A stretch of 64,000 bases of DNA from Henricia sp. BOLD:AAB3569 (lineage: Eukaryota; Echinodermata; Asteroidea; Spinulosida; Echinasteridae): assembly GCA_037783545.1 (NCBI GenBank), contig JBBELK010001087.1:62001-126000 (forward strand), read 5' to 3'. The notes below the pieces were generated by a model, which searched no databases, was not told the origin of the DNA, and was given only the letters and a program-made list of their open reading frames with translations. Within the stretch, counting starts at the first letter, position 1, and every line of letters begins with the position of its first letter. The translations under genes and the position numbers were made by a program. Below, piece after piece: positions 1 through 9,929 of the stretch.

Positions 1-1100
1 GAATTGAAATGGTGCTGGCATGGCGGGAATTTTAAACTGCATTCAACCACAGGTTGTAAACTGAAGTAAATGCATACACTCTGACTTGTGAATTTTGAAA
101 TTGGGTCATTCTGTCTTTAATCTGTGCTCAGTCAGCTATGAAGTAATGGATGCCTCTAATTTTCACACAACAGTTACCCAACAACCATAGAAATATTCCT
201 TACTAGTCGTGATCTTTAAAAAGTTCTTACTTAAGAAATTATGAGGAGTTATTTAGGGGGGACTTACTTTTTGTGTTGTGTTTATATGCATTTTTTTTTC
301 TAACCAAAGACAACATCGATTCAGGACATTTTACAATATTCTATGATTGAACCATATATTCTGTATACAAGTATTCATATTTATATTTTGAACAGTTTAC
401 CAAGTGTAATTTGATAATGTTTACGCATAGCAGTTAAGGAGTTTAATTAATAATATTTCTTCATGATGTACTCTCTGCAACAGCAAAACCTTTTAATTGA
501 TGTGACTATTTATTCAGCAGATGGTTTTGCATGTACAGTGTATTATGGGTTACATTTTTGGCAATATTTACGTTTTTGAAATCCACCATGTCATATTTAC
601 ATAATACATGTTTTAACATATTTATTTATCAGTTGTGTAGTGTGTAAAGTTGTGTGACAGTGAATAAATAAAGAAAACCGTTAACAGTCGATCATTTTAT
701 GTCATGATGTGTTTCTGTGTCACAAAAACAAGACCAATATATCCTTTTCCCAAAGTGAGTTTGGCTGTTTATTTTAATTTATTTGGGCAGATGTAAACAT
801 AGAGCAAGGAAACAGAAGATTGGGAAATAGAGTAGCTGACTTTACTTAAATCTTGTGTACAAAAAAGTAAAATCTTCAGATTTAAATTTGAATCCTTGAT
901 CCTTGCTAAGTGATTTTAAGGAAAAACTTGATTAAATACACGCCTGGCTTATTGGCTATGCTTTGAGTTTTAATAGTATACTGGTTTTGATTTAGTGGGG
1001 CTTAAATATACTGTTCAAAGAAGAGAAATTTAATATAATAAGGTATGTGTACTTGAATTCGGGGCGATTCAATAAAGCTCTTTGTGTACAACTTAACCCA
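1..1100. other. AT-rich stretch without a recognisable gene
   Basis: No coding exon, SINE head or inverted repeat is recognisable here. Two overlapping AATAAA signals lie at 664-673 in a T-rich context. The stretch could therefore be the 3' untranslated end of a + strand gene lying to the left of the window, but no coding sequence is visible to confirm this. Confidence 0.3.
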
Positions 1101-1119
1101 CGCAAAATAGGTGGACCGT

Positions 1120-1680
1120 AAAGCAGTATAATCTGGAACGAGCAATTACGTCATCGTTAGCCAATCAGACTACGGGAAACCAACGGCGCCACGGCGTAAT
1201 TTTGGATTTCTGTTTTTTTTTCGGAATGCCGTTAGATTTCGTTGGATCCCGACTGGACTAGACAAATGTACGTAGAATTTTCATTATTTATGGGTAGAAT
1301 ATTACATATTCTTTGTGTAGAAGGGAAACATGGACTGTTTTGAGTATTAGCAGTGGGAAATATTTGCTGATTTTTTGGGTGTGTTTCATTGTCTTTTTTT
1401 GCAAGCGTATATTTCACTTCTCGCGCTGCGGACCGGCTGTATATATGCATATGCATGAACGTTAGGAGGCGCGGCGCGATACCCGATTGTGATTGGCTAT
1501 CCGTGCAACAATCTTAACGATTTTGTAAGCAATGTGCTGATTGGCTTTGCAGGATATGCTGCGAAGTTTAGCAGTGGTTGGAGCGGGCAAGCTAAAGTGG
1601 CGCGCGCAAAGCACTGCTAAAGGAGTGTAAATACAGCCTAGCTCAACTCGTTTCAGCAAGGGTCTTGGCAAACTAGGTAC
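1120..1680 (+). promoter_or_regulatory. possible promoter / 5' noncoding region
   Basis: A locally GC-rich, CpG-containing stretch carries three CCAAT-type boxes (1161-1165 direct; 1492-1496 and 1540-1544 on the other strand) and a CRE-like TTACGTCATC at 1147. A donor-like GG|GTACGTG sits at about 1676. The combination resembles a CCAAT-driven promoter with a noncoding first exon. No downstream exon can be tied to it, and the motifs could instead lie inside an unrecognised repeat. Confidence 0.25.
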
Positions 1681-2011
1681 GTGTGCAGGAAAGACCTTGC
1701 GAAAGGAAGATGCTAAACCCTAGCAGTTCATAAGCTTCAATTGCTCTCCTGTATAGGCCCTACATGTACATTGTAACATCTGGGATACATTTAGTTTTAT
1801 TTATTTCACCCATTTTTCAAATTAGCCTTCTTGTTGGTTTTACTGACGAAATTTGATTTCTGAATATTTATTCATTTTAAATTTGTTTTTAATGTACATA
1901 GCCTACTTTAAATTCTGTTTTGTTTTCATATTTATATTTTGTCATATACTTTATTTGTACCTTTCCTGTAAACGGCGATTTATTCGCTGTTGAATTTGGT
2001 TAAATAAATAA

Positions 2012-2516
2012 ATAATGTTGGTTGTACGCAGATATTTTATTGAGGGTATGCATTCCGCCTGAGTGATTTTGTATAATTAGACAATTGTATCTGCATGAAC
2101 AGACACACCATGTTACAGGAATAAGCGAAAACAGCCACACCAATATCCCTAACGTATTCTTGGGTTTCACTTGGCTTGACAACGGTTGCTATCCGCCACT
2201 ACTGTGTCCATACTTTGGCACGCCAAAGCGATAAATAATTCAACACTGATAATTTAATGTTGACGCATATTTTCGCAAATGTTGGCATGAGAAAAAAAGT
2301 TGGCATGACTTTTAAATGTTGATAGACTGTTTGAAACTGGCATACCGTGCTTTTGTTGGCAAGTTTTTAAAAATGTTGAGACTTGTTTTTCAGGGTTGAT
2401 GGCAAAATTATCAGTGTTGAATTATTTTCACTTTGGCGTGCCATAGTATGGACACAGTAATGGCGGATAGCAACCAAGTGGAAGCCAAGTGAAACCCAAT
2501 AATTGTGAATAGTGTA
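2012..2516 (-). mobile_element. TIR MITE, second copy at 42.5 kb, interrupted by another element
   Basis: Bases 2025-2155 match, in reverse complement, the interior of the intact 222-base MITE at 42505-42726. The matching end of that MITE (ATTGTGAATAGTGTATA) is found at about 2500-2516. The two halves are separated by the 340-base element at 2160-2499, so this is an older MITE split by a younger insertion. Confidence 0.7.
2160..2499. mobile_element. foldback TIR element inserted in the 2.0-2.5 kb MITE
   Basis: The ends are inverted repeats of about 97 bases (2160-2257 and about 2403-2499), beginning TTGGGTTTCACTTGGCTT, with only a few mismatches. The central AT-rich loop has no ORF. It is a non-autonomous element; its superfamily was not determined because no clean target duplication is visible. 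Confidence 0.75.
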
Positions 2517-2604
2517 TAATACGAAGAAAGGCTAAAAAATATTTAAATATCCGAGTAACTAACACCTAATTAGCCTATTGCGTATTTCACGTGATTAGCC
2601 TCTG

Positions 2605-2785
2605 GTGCACTGACGCACTTCCTTACATCGTGCACACTAAGTATCCACTTGATCAGACTAATTTGTTGTTGCTTGTGGTGCACGCGGCAGGTGTGAAGTA
2701 CAGAATTAATACCGTGTTCACCGTAGGAGACAATGGCATAAAGCAGCCAGACTGTTTGTTAGACAATGTATGCTTCACCTCCATT
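2605..2785 (+). repeat. dispersed repeat, also at 47.14 kb
   Basis: The stretch, with motifs such as GGTGCACGCGGCAGGTGTGA and an ACCGTGTTCACCGTA core, is repeated in the same orientation at about 47140-47265 with moderate divergence. The short ORF here is not conserved in the second copy, so I do not call it a gene. Confidence 0.55.
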
Positions 2786-2789
2786 TAAA

Positions 2790-3640
2790 AGTGACGAATT
2801 TTTGGCGCCAAGCAATAATTTACGCCAGTCAAAAGCTAATTGAAAAACACGTTTAACTCTTGATATTACGAAAACGATTCATTAAACTGGTTCCATCTTC
2901 TAAATACAAGTGACATTTTAAAATTTTATGAAAACGAATTCTTAAAATTTCGCTTATAATGTAGCTAATTGATATAAGTACGAGTTTTATTTGGTTGATA
3001 AAACCAACAACCGTACAAGTACCTTTTCTAAATTTTAATGAAAATTGTTTTTGGACACCTTGTATGTCAAGAAGAAAGAACCGTTTGTAAATTATTTTAA
3101 ATATTTGACCCCATTAGGAGTCGTTTTAGAAAGGGAAAAGCAGCAGTTTCAAAACCATTCATTTTGTTTTCAAAGTTCCCGGTCATCCTTTAGTCAAATT
3201 AAGCCGACACAAACGATTACAGATAATAGAAAACAACCCATAAATCAAGGAATGACAAAACAAAGCCAAAATATCTAGGTATTACAGAAGATGAAAACCA
3301 TACATTATATTTGTCCGCGGTAATTTTGTTCGAGAGACGTAAATAATTGACAAGTTGTATTCTCTGGGGCATGGCAGCAACTCGTTGCAAAGAAAAGTCC
3401 CTTTCCCGGGAATAAATCCGTAACCATAGCAACCGTCGTTACTAATAACGTCTTAAGGGACACACCGGCTTACTATTTACATAATGTAGCGATCTAGCAT
3501 CATTGACAATAATTTTTTGATGGTCGTTGTGAAAAAAAGAAATTATCAAAATGTCAGGTAATTAACTAGAAATGTTTAAAATTAACAAAAGAGGCCAAAT
3601 GTTGGGCTATACGCTTTACCAGCCGTTCGGCGCTGTATTA
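2790..3640. other. AT-rich stretch, no gene recognised
   Basis: Only short unconvincing ORFs are present. A short motif near 3450-3475 (GGGACACACCGGCTTACT) recurs near 23269 (GGGACACACCGGCCTACT). This suggests an unidentified repeat end. Confidence 0.3.
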
Positions 3641-3645
3641 TGTAT

Positions 3646-4241
3646 CATATGTGACGGGCTCTAGGAAAATGAGTCACAAGTCGCGCTGGCTAGTATTCTT
3701 TTTGCGACCATAAAAAAGAAATCTGTGTTGTTGTTGTTGTTGTTGTATATTTTATGGCATCTTCGGCAACTAAGGCCCTTTATGCCATCAACTATACGGT
3801 TTTAGCTTTAACTATACTATATTATCAACTTGAGATGACGAAGAAGGAGTTGCAGTTTTAGAAGTGGGAGGAAAACCCCTAGAGAAATGCCCCAGGGAAA
3901 ACCCACGCGGTCAAGTAGGGACTGCAAACCCAATCCACATACACGCCCCGGATTCGAACCCGGGACCCCAGAGGTGAAAGGCGAGGAAAGAACCCGTACG
4001 CCAACCCGACCGCCCAAGAAATCTGTGGCATTTCTACGCTCATTAAAATACATAAACACAAAAGAAATTACAGGCGTAACACAGACATTCCAGGGGGAAC
4101 ACAGACATTCCAGGCGGTATCTGGGCACCGTTTTGGTATTTTATTGAGCGTGGATTTGCCGCGGATTTCTTTTTATGGTCGCAAAAAGAATACTAGCCAG
4201 CGCGACTTGTGACTCATTTTTCCTAGAGCCCGTCACATATG
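3646..4241. mobile_element. foldback MITE split by a SINE
   Basis: The outer ends are inverted copies beginning TGTGACGGGCTCTAGG, flanked on both sides by TA. The left arm (from 3646) is interrupted at 3727 by a SINE and resumes at 4028. The right arm is about 4137-4241. Removing the SINE restores continuous pairing through the insertion point. The TA flank suggests a Tc1/mariner-like MITE (inference). Confidence 0.8.
3728..4015 (-). mobile_element. tRNA-derived SINE (family A) with 12-base target duplication
   Basis: On the minus strand it starts with a tRNA-like head holding an A box (GGTCGGGTTGGCGTACGG) and a B box (GGGTTCGAATCC), and it ends in an (AAC)n tail, seen as TTG repeats on the + strand at 3728. 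It is flanked by identical direct repeats AAGAAATCTGTG at 3716-3727 and 4016-4027. A second copy lies at 19237-19498. The ORFs across it on both strands are by-products of the SINE sequence. Confidence 0.9.
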
Positions 4242-4460
4242 TGTTTGTAAATAAAGGTGGCGTTCGATATGGATTGACACGTGTTTAACCTCGTTTCCTG
4301 GTTTTCCCTGACTCATCACACCTTGCATGATCCTCCCCAGGTCAGCGCCTACTTGAGGAAGCAACTCGAACGCAACTAGTAAAACTAACCGCTTATGACA
4401 AAAGCAACTCGCACTTCGCGCTGGTTTCTACAGCTGGAAATAAAACTATAACTCCAAGAC

Positions 4461-4506
4461 CACGTGATTTATCCGAACCAGAAATCTGGTTCGGATAAAT
4501 CACGTG
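4461..4506. repeat. 46-base near-perfect palindrome
   Basis: Arms of 22 bases beginning CACGTGATTTATCC pair perfectly around a 2-base AA spacer. Both ends are CACGTG E-box palindromes. It may be the core of a small foldback element; no protein or RNA gene is implied. Confidence 0.85.
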
Positions 4507-4650
4507 ACCTTGATTTTTTGAAAAATGCTAAAAAAACGGCAAAATGTTGTGGTTTCTTTTCAGGATCTATTTAGTTTGTTTCGGAAAGACTTTCAGAAAA
4601 ATGTATGGGTCTATTTCCAGCCCAAAATAGCCCAGCGAAGCCGGTGTGTT

Positions 4651-5432
4651 CCTTTAAGTAGCGTCCACACTGGAGCATTTTGCTGTTCCGCTGCAGTATG
4701 CCGTTTTATTTTGGGCGCGCGCCCAATTTATGACGTTCACATTAGGGGCGTTCAAGACGCTCAGACCGGGTAACAGGGGGTTTACACCGGGTGAAGCCCC
4801 CAGAAGATGCAAAACGAACGACATAGGGTCTCGCTTTGAATTCTGGGAACACGTGGTCAAAGGTTGTTGCAGGGTGGGGCTTTATTAACGCCGTTATCGT
4901 TTGACTCAGAATGAAAAATGAAGCCGACGCCAAGCAAAAGTAGTTGCCTTAAAGTACCGCAATAAACTTTGTCAATGCTCACAGACATCTACCGATTCAG
5001 CAAAATGTATTTACAGCCCTATTCCCTCCTATTTTGTGTCATAAATCTGTGTTTTTCTTCGTACTCACGTCACGATTCCAAACTGTCCGCCATGTTTTAC
5101 TACTCGCGGTTACTAGGTGACGTCATTACACCTTGCTTTACACCACAGACCCGCCCGCTGGCTCTGGTAGTGCATGGTGGCTGCCACCGGGGCAGACTCG
5201 TGTAACACGTGATGGCTAAAAGAACGCTCCGGTGTAATTTGGTGTTACCTGGTGTCAGCATCTCGAACGCCCCCAGTGTGGACGTCCACAGAAACGACAA
5301 CGGTAGCCGTTAACGGCAAACGCCCAAAGTTGAAAAGTTTCAACTTTCAGCGGTGCCGTTGACGTTAACGTTCCGTCGCCGTCGTTTGCCGTTTTGGTCG
5401 CAATTCACTTCAGTGTGGACGCACCTTTAAAG
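4651..5432. mobile_element. outer TIR element containing a nested TIR element
   Basis: The left end (CCTTTAAGTAGCGTCCACAC) and the right end (GTGTGGACGCACCTTTAAAG) are inverted copies. The interior is occupied by the 4731-5287 element. The stretch 5290-5400 is rich in GTTAACGG/CCGTTAAC-type inverted motifs. No ORF of transposase type is seen. Confidence 0.6.
4731..5287. mobile_element. nested TIR element, second copy at 58.9 kb
   Basis: The ends are inverted (left GGGGCGTTCAAGACGCT, right AGCATCTCGAACGCCCC). Much of the interior, e.g. GAAGCCCCCAGAAGATGCAA, is shared in the same orientation with 58885-59415. Two independent copies with matching interiors support a mobile element of about 550 bases that lacks a transposase. 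Confidence 0.75.
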
Positions 5433-5460
5433 CACATGGTATAATTTGCATTGACCCAAT

Positions 5461-5568
5461 TTTAGTTTTTCATGAGTTGACAAGAGAAACCTTACCTAAA
5501 GTGTTGATAGCAATTTTAGTTTTTCATGAGTTGACAAGAGAAACCTTACCTAAAGTGTTGATAGCAAT
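5461..5568 (+). repeat. 54-base tandem duplication
   Basis: A 54-base unit beginning TTTAGTTTTTCATGAGTTGA occurs twice head to tail (5461-5514, 5515-5568) with apparently no differences. This points to a recent local duplication. Confidence 0.95.
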
Positions 5569-5719
5569 GGTAACAAAATTTGATTTTGATTATTACATTT
5601 CTATAATAGCGCACATTCCATATGAGCATGTTCACATGCGCTGTGCAGTTACATGAGTTTACAGAAGCTTGCAAGTATCATCCACCTAAACATCGAGATA
5701 TATATGTGGGTGGCGCCGT

Positions 5720-5939
5720 TGGCAGCCGACGGCCAGAGACACCGGGGAATCCCCTTTTACTCTTCACGAAAGAGTGCCTCTGGCCATGGGATCTTTTAAG
5801 TGCTTTACTCATCACACTGGACCAACGGCTTTACATCCCTCCCGAAGGATGGAGCAATTGTGGTTAGATGCGTTGCTCAAGGGCACGGGTATCGAGTATT
5901 GTGAGTCAACGACCTAAACCACTCGGCCACGGTACCCCA
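5720..5939 (-). mobile_element. SINE (family B) fragment
   Basis: Read on the minus strand it begins with a tRNA-like A box (GTGGCCGAGTGGTTTAGG) and lacks the B-box half of the head. It continues through a conserved central block (TGCCCTTGAGCAACGC), a segment containing GATGTAAAGCCGTTGGTCCA, and the CCGGTGTCTCTGGCC segment. The same order is seen at 25048-25320 and 30628-30886. Confidence 0.8.
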
Positions 5940-6630
5940 CAAAATGGACTTAGATCAAAATGATACTTTTATCTCTTCTCCAAATTTATTAGCCTACAAG
6001 TAAAAAATCTCAAGTTCATTAAAATGCATCAACAAAATCTTGCTAAAAATGAAACTAACTTACCTCAACTGAAAAAAGGCCGACGATTTTCACTTCCGTT
6101 AACGCTGAAAAGCACACGGGGAAACATAGAAACTGCAGCGGCAGAGCTGTATGCGAAATGATAAACAAATAAAGACGTGAGCTCGATTGGACACATCCGT
6201 CTGTCCAAATATCAATGGGAAATTTTCTCACTCTACAAATCTAAGAGTGTGCTACAGTACAAGTGGGCGGAGAATGGCGAAAATTTCGTCAGTCGAACGC
6301 ACGTACGCTCTATATTCGCCCAAGCAACGGTGCTTCGCTATTCGTCCGTGGAGAGCGATATCTGTTCGTCGCGCATTGGACGCGTAGCTGGGTAATTTGC
6401 ATATTATATACGCACTTCAACAAGTGCACAAATAATTTTCTGTGCGAGGTAAAATTTTCGCCACTGCATGGGTATTTTTTAAGAGCGAGACAAAAATCAT
6501 TCAGAGTTGAATTGAAATGGTTGACTGATGAATCACGATTTTTTGTGACAATTTATGAATACATGTAGGCTCTAACAACAAAAAGAGGCTCTTGCTGTCG
6601 AACAGTGAGCGCTTTATTCTACACGTGACC
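5940..6630. other. no gene recognised
   Basis: Several short overlapping ORFs at 6177-6568 show no recognisable domain and no splice structure. Nothing else is supported here. Confidence 0.3.
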
Positions 6631-6635
6631 GTACA

Positions 6636-6661
6636 AATTGGTGAAGCATGTGAGTCATTGG
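6636..6661 (+). pseudogene. near-copy of the exon 3 / intron 3 junction of the 9.9-15.4 kb gene
   Basis: CAAATTGGTGAAGCATGTGA and the following GTCATT match the end of exon 3 plus its donor site at 14718-14743 with one mismatch in about 26 bases. The residues QIGEA are preserved in frame. Just beyond it begins the dispersed repeat at 6658. It may be an orphan exon fragment of a duplicated gene; chance similarity is unlikely but not excluded. Confidence 0.45.
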
Positions 6662-7304
6662 TACGTTCCGATAGGGAGGATGGTGAGCTTTCACTTGTAT
6701 ATTGCTTTGCGCGCCAAACTTGTAATGTTTATTTGACTTTTTTGCCAATAAAATTTCATTTTTCGCCAACCGTGTTTTACCTTCTATTAAACGGGCCCGT
6801 TTTCGCTACCATAACCAGGACCATGTTTTGACGTAATTACAAAATAACCCAATGGTTGGCTTTGGGCGTCGGCAACCGAAGCCGTGCATTGGTTTAATCA
6901 GTCAGAAAAAAATGCTGTCGGTTATGTTGTCTGTACATGTGTAAAATGCGTGTGTAAAATTGTAAAATAATTTTTGTGGTAAGAATTATTGAGACGTTGA
7001 CCATTTCCCCTTAATTTAAGTTCAAGACGAATTATTATGTATATTAGGTATCAGTAATATTGTGCGGCCACAGTGCGGGAAATAATCCACATTATAGGTC
7101 GACTTGGTAAGATAAATGATCTCGGTAATTAAACAAGTAGGATACCACTCAAAGTGCGTTGCATTTTTTTCTTTTAAATAAGTGAATTGCGATATTTACG
7201 TACGTCAGAATGTTCTCTAAGATGGTTGAATGAAAATGAAATAAAAAGAATCTGGAATCTTGTTCAATTTTGTTAAACAAGTGAACCAACCCCCATTTTG
7301 CACC
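6658..7304 (+). repeat. dispersed ~640-base repeat, copy 1
   Basis: This stretch matches 22109-22726 in the same orientation over its whole length, with substitutions and small indels (for example an extra GGGAAATAATCCACATTATA around 7077). There is no coding potential. The two copies begin and end at the same internal points, as expected for a mobile element, but terminal repeats are not obvious. Confidence 0.85.
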
Positions 7305-7465
7305 AAGCACACGCGGCCAGTCTGGCAGCCATCCAATGGGCGAGGTCACAACTCTGTGTGTGTTACGTGTTAGTGTGAGTGTTACATTTCTGTTAACAGA
7401 TATGTTATCTTAATCCGAATTGTGACCTCAGAACAAACGCCATATGTTAACACGACGTGTTATGC

Positions 7466-7742
7466 ACCTATCAATTGTTTCCCCCACCCCTTCTCCCCCG
7501 GGCTACCCCACCTAAGAGGTGGGATTGTCACTTTTTACGTGATAAAATCCCCACCCCTGGGGCAACATTTAGGTGACATAAATCCCCACCCTCGGGTGCA
7601 AAACATGCACGTCTTGTATACAACTGCACAGACAATTTTATTTCAAAGGGTCAAATGCCCCACCCTGGGGCATGAAAAACTTGACCAAACCCCCACCTAG
7701 GGGGTGGGGCAGCGCGGGGGGTGGGGGAAACAATTGATAGGT
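7466..7742. mobile_element. 277-base TIR element
   Basis: The left end ACCTATCAATTGTTTCCCCC and the right end GGGGGAAACAATTGATAGGT are perfect inverted copies. The arms continue with C-rich sequence for about 45 bases. The interior carries repeated CCCCACC motifs and a short spurious ORF. It is a non-autonomous MITE. Confidence 0.85.
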
Positions 7743-7884
7743 CCATATGTGTCGAAAGTCGTGCGCAGAGTGAGAGCGCAGTTCTACAGTATGCTACGTG
7801 TTAGTGTTAACAGATCTGTTGGCTCGGCATCTTGGAAAATGTCAAGTCGGTATAGGGTTCCGCTCGAATTTCAACACTAACACT

Positions 7885-8522
7885 AATACCCCAGTCACAA
7901 TTAGCTTGCGATGGGTTTGCGAGTAGTTTGCGACGGATTTCTAGGCATTTTCGGCCGGGGCCCCACGGGACTCCTTGCGGCTGCCGGGTCATTTTTGGGC
8001 ATCGGGCGGGCATCGAGTTACTTTTAACTCGGACTTAAAACCTGGTGCGGCGTTTCGCATCGCAAACTGATCGCCAATAAATCGGTCGATGCCTGGCCGA
8101 TGTCCGGCAGGGCATCGCACACATCGGGCGGGCTCCGGGCCAATTTTTTGACAACCCAGACAATCCATATATCGGCCAGGCGCCGCCCAGGCGCCGCCTA
8201 GACGCTGCTCAGACGCCGGCCGGGCCCTGCCCGGCGTCCGGCCGACTTGGCGGCGCCCGGCCGGAAATCGGCCAGACATCGGCCGGGGTATCGCAGTGAC
8301 ATAGGCAGGACATCGGCAGGACATCGGACGAGTGCCTGCCGGACACCGGCCGATAAACGGGCCAAGAAATCGACCCCATTCCGTCATGGCAGCGTGCGGG
8401 GCACTTTTAATTGTGACTGTGACCGCCCAATCGCGCGATCTTTCGCCGACCTCTACACGCCGACCGATGCCTATAAATCGCACACGCTGCCCGGCTTCCG
8501 CTTTAATTGTGACTTAGGTATC
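7885..8522. mobile_element. GC-rich TIR element with internal short repeats
   Basis: The ends AGTCACAATTA and TAATTGTGACT lie in inverted matching contexts (TAATACCCC on the left, TAGGTATCA on the right). Between them is a GC island unlike its surroundings, built from short variants of CATCGGGCGGGC and GGCCGATGTCCGGC. The 164-residue minus-strand ORF (7989-8483) is low-complexity Pro/Arg/Ala/Gly from these repeats. I do not call it a gene. Confidence 0.6.
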
Positions 8523-8799
8523 ACACGGGCTTAATACCCCGTTCACACATAGACGCCGCTTCTACTACGAAACATCACTACGATACATCGCTTCTACGAT
8601 ACATCACTCTCAGGCATGCCAAGCATGCAAAGTATCCGACAAAGTATGCGAAAAAAATGTGCGACATTGCAAGTATTTGCAAATATTTTCGATTTGCGAT
8701 GTCCCTTGTACGCCACGGTATAGATCGCTACATTATGTAAACAGTAAGCCATGTGTCCCTTTACGATTCCCTAAAACCTGAATGGAATAGACCTGAAAC

Positions 8800-9191
8800 G
8801 TAATGACGTCACGCAATGTTTACCGCGGTGCATTATGGGTGAAAAGTGGGGACGAAATATCTGCATCGCTAGTTTGCGTGCGTTGCATGCATAGCGCATA
8901 GCGTATTATGCATGTAACTTTGTGAACTTTACTAACCGCTTCGCTGGCAAAAAACCGTCAAAAACAAAGATCGTAAATTTCTAAAATGGTTCGTGTCAAC
9001 TTAATTAGTTGTGCTTGCGAGAGTTTTAAGCGCACGACGGACGCCAGAACTATGGTTTTAACTGTTAATGCCTCAAAAGGCGGCGAAAATGGCCCTGCAA
9101 TAGGCCTAATTGTGCAAACTATCGATGCAGAGATTTCGTTCGCGATTTTCACCCATAATGCACCGCGGTAAACATTGCGTGACGTCATTAC
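8800..9191. mobile_element. foldback TIR element, ~85-base arms
   Basis: The left arm begins GTAATGACGTCACGCAATG and the right arm is its near-perfect inverse ending CATTGCGTGACGTCATTAC. The arms stay complementary for about 85 bases. The loop holds only short ORFs. The terminal TGACGTCA is a consensus CRE, so each insertion would bring CREB-type sites (inference). Confidence 0.85.
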
Positions 9192-9269
9192 CGAGCGACT
9201 CCCTTACCGCCTACATTTGATCCCTTACCGCCTTCCTTCCTCCATGATTTGATGCACGAGATCAGGTGA

Positions 9270-9380
9270 AACGCCCCTTCCTTTGTTCCCCATTGTGTGT
9301 CAAACATCCAAGGAATTTCCTTTTAGGTTTTGGGGAGGGTCGGGCGTTAACAAAAGGGAAGAGCATGTTGAGATATAGTG
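9270..9380 (+). repeat. dispersed repeat, copy 1 of 3
   Basis: The block CAAACATCCAAGGAATT followed by GCGTTAACAAAAGGGAA recurs at 16185-16270 and, with CAAACATCCAAGGGATT and GCGTTGACAAATGGGAA, at 42780-42870. All three are in the same orientation. The family is not identified. Confidence 0.7.
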
Positions 9381-9818
9381 GCGGTGGGGGAGTCTCTCGG
9401 GCTCATTTCGTAGCGTATAACTCTCCTACCTCAACACTTCCCTTTTCTTAACGCATGACCTCGCCCCTAAAAACCTGAAAGGGGGAAGAATGGAAGGAGA
9501 GTCATTCGGTCTCATATCGTGCATGCACCATACAAATGCCTCAATATTCAAGGGAGGTCACACGAAATGACAATGCATAAAGCGCACATATAAAAGAAAG
9601 GACTATAGTAACTGTTCTCGAAACACCCTCTCTGAAAGATAATAATGATGAATTCCAAAAATCCTTGGGAGTTGGACTGCCGGTGGAGCATGTCGGTTTA
9701 GTATTGTTGTGAGACCACCATCAATCGTTTACAGAAGACGTGCAAGATGGAGCTTTTGTATTAGCTTCTTAATGCTTATACTGTATAGACAAATCTACAT
9801 TGTTCAGTTACTGCCTGG

Positions 9819-9827
9819 TATATAAAG
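9819..9827 (+). promoter_or_regulatory. TATA box of the secreted-protein gene
   Basis: TATATAAAG lies 103 bases upstream of the end of the start codon at 9930-9932. A start site about 25-30 bases downstream would give a 5' untranslated leader of roughly 75 bases, a normal arrangement for an inducible or tissue-specific gene. Confidence 0.7.
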
Positions 9828-9929
9828 AGAGTTCATAGGAGTGAGCCACGCATTCGACCTGTGTATTACCGACAAGGAAACATTTCTCCCTGGGTTGTGT
9901 TCCGTCACCTTGTTGTGAAATCGTCCAAA

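Noticed and set aside
3817..4147. ORFs of 60-103 residues on both strands
   Set aside because: They lie across the SINE and repeat in the second SINE copy at 19.3-19.6 kb.
7989..8483. 164-residue minus-strand ORF
   Set aside because: Low-complexity translation of short GC-rich repeats; no domain, start context or splice support.
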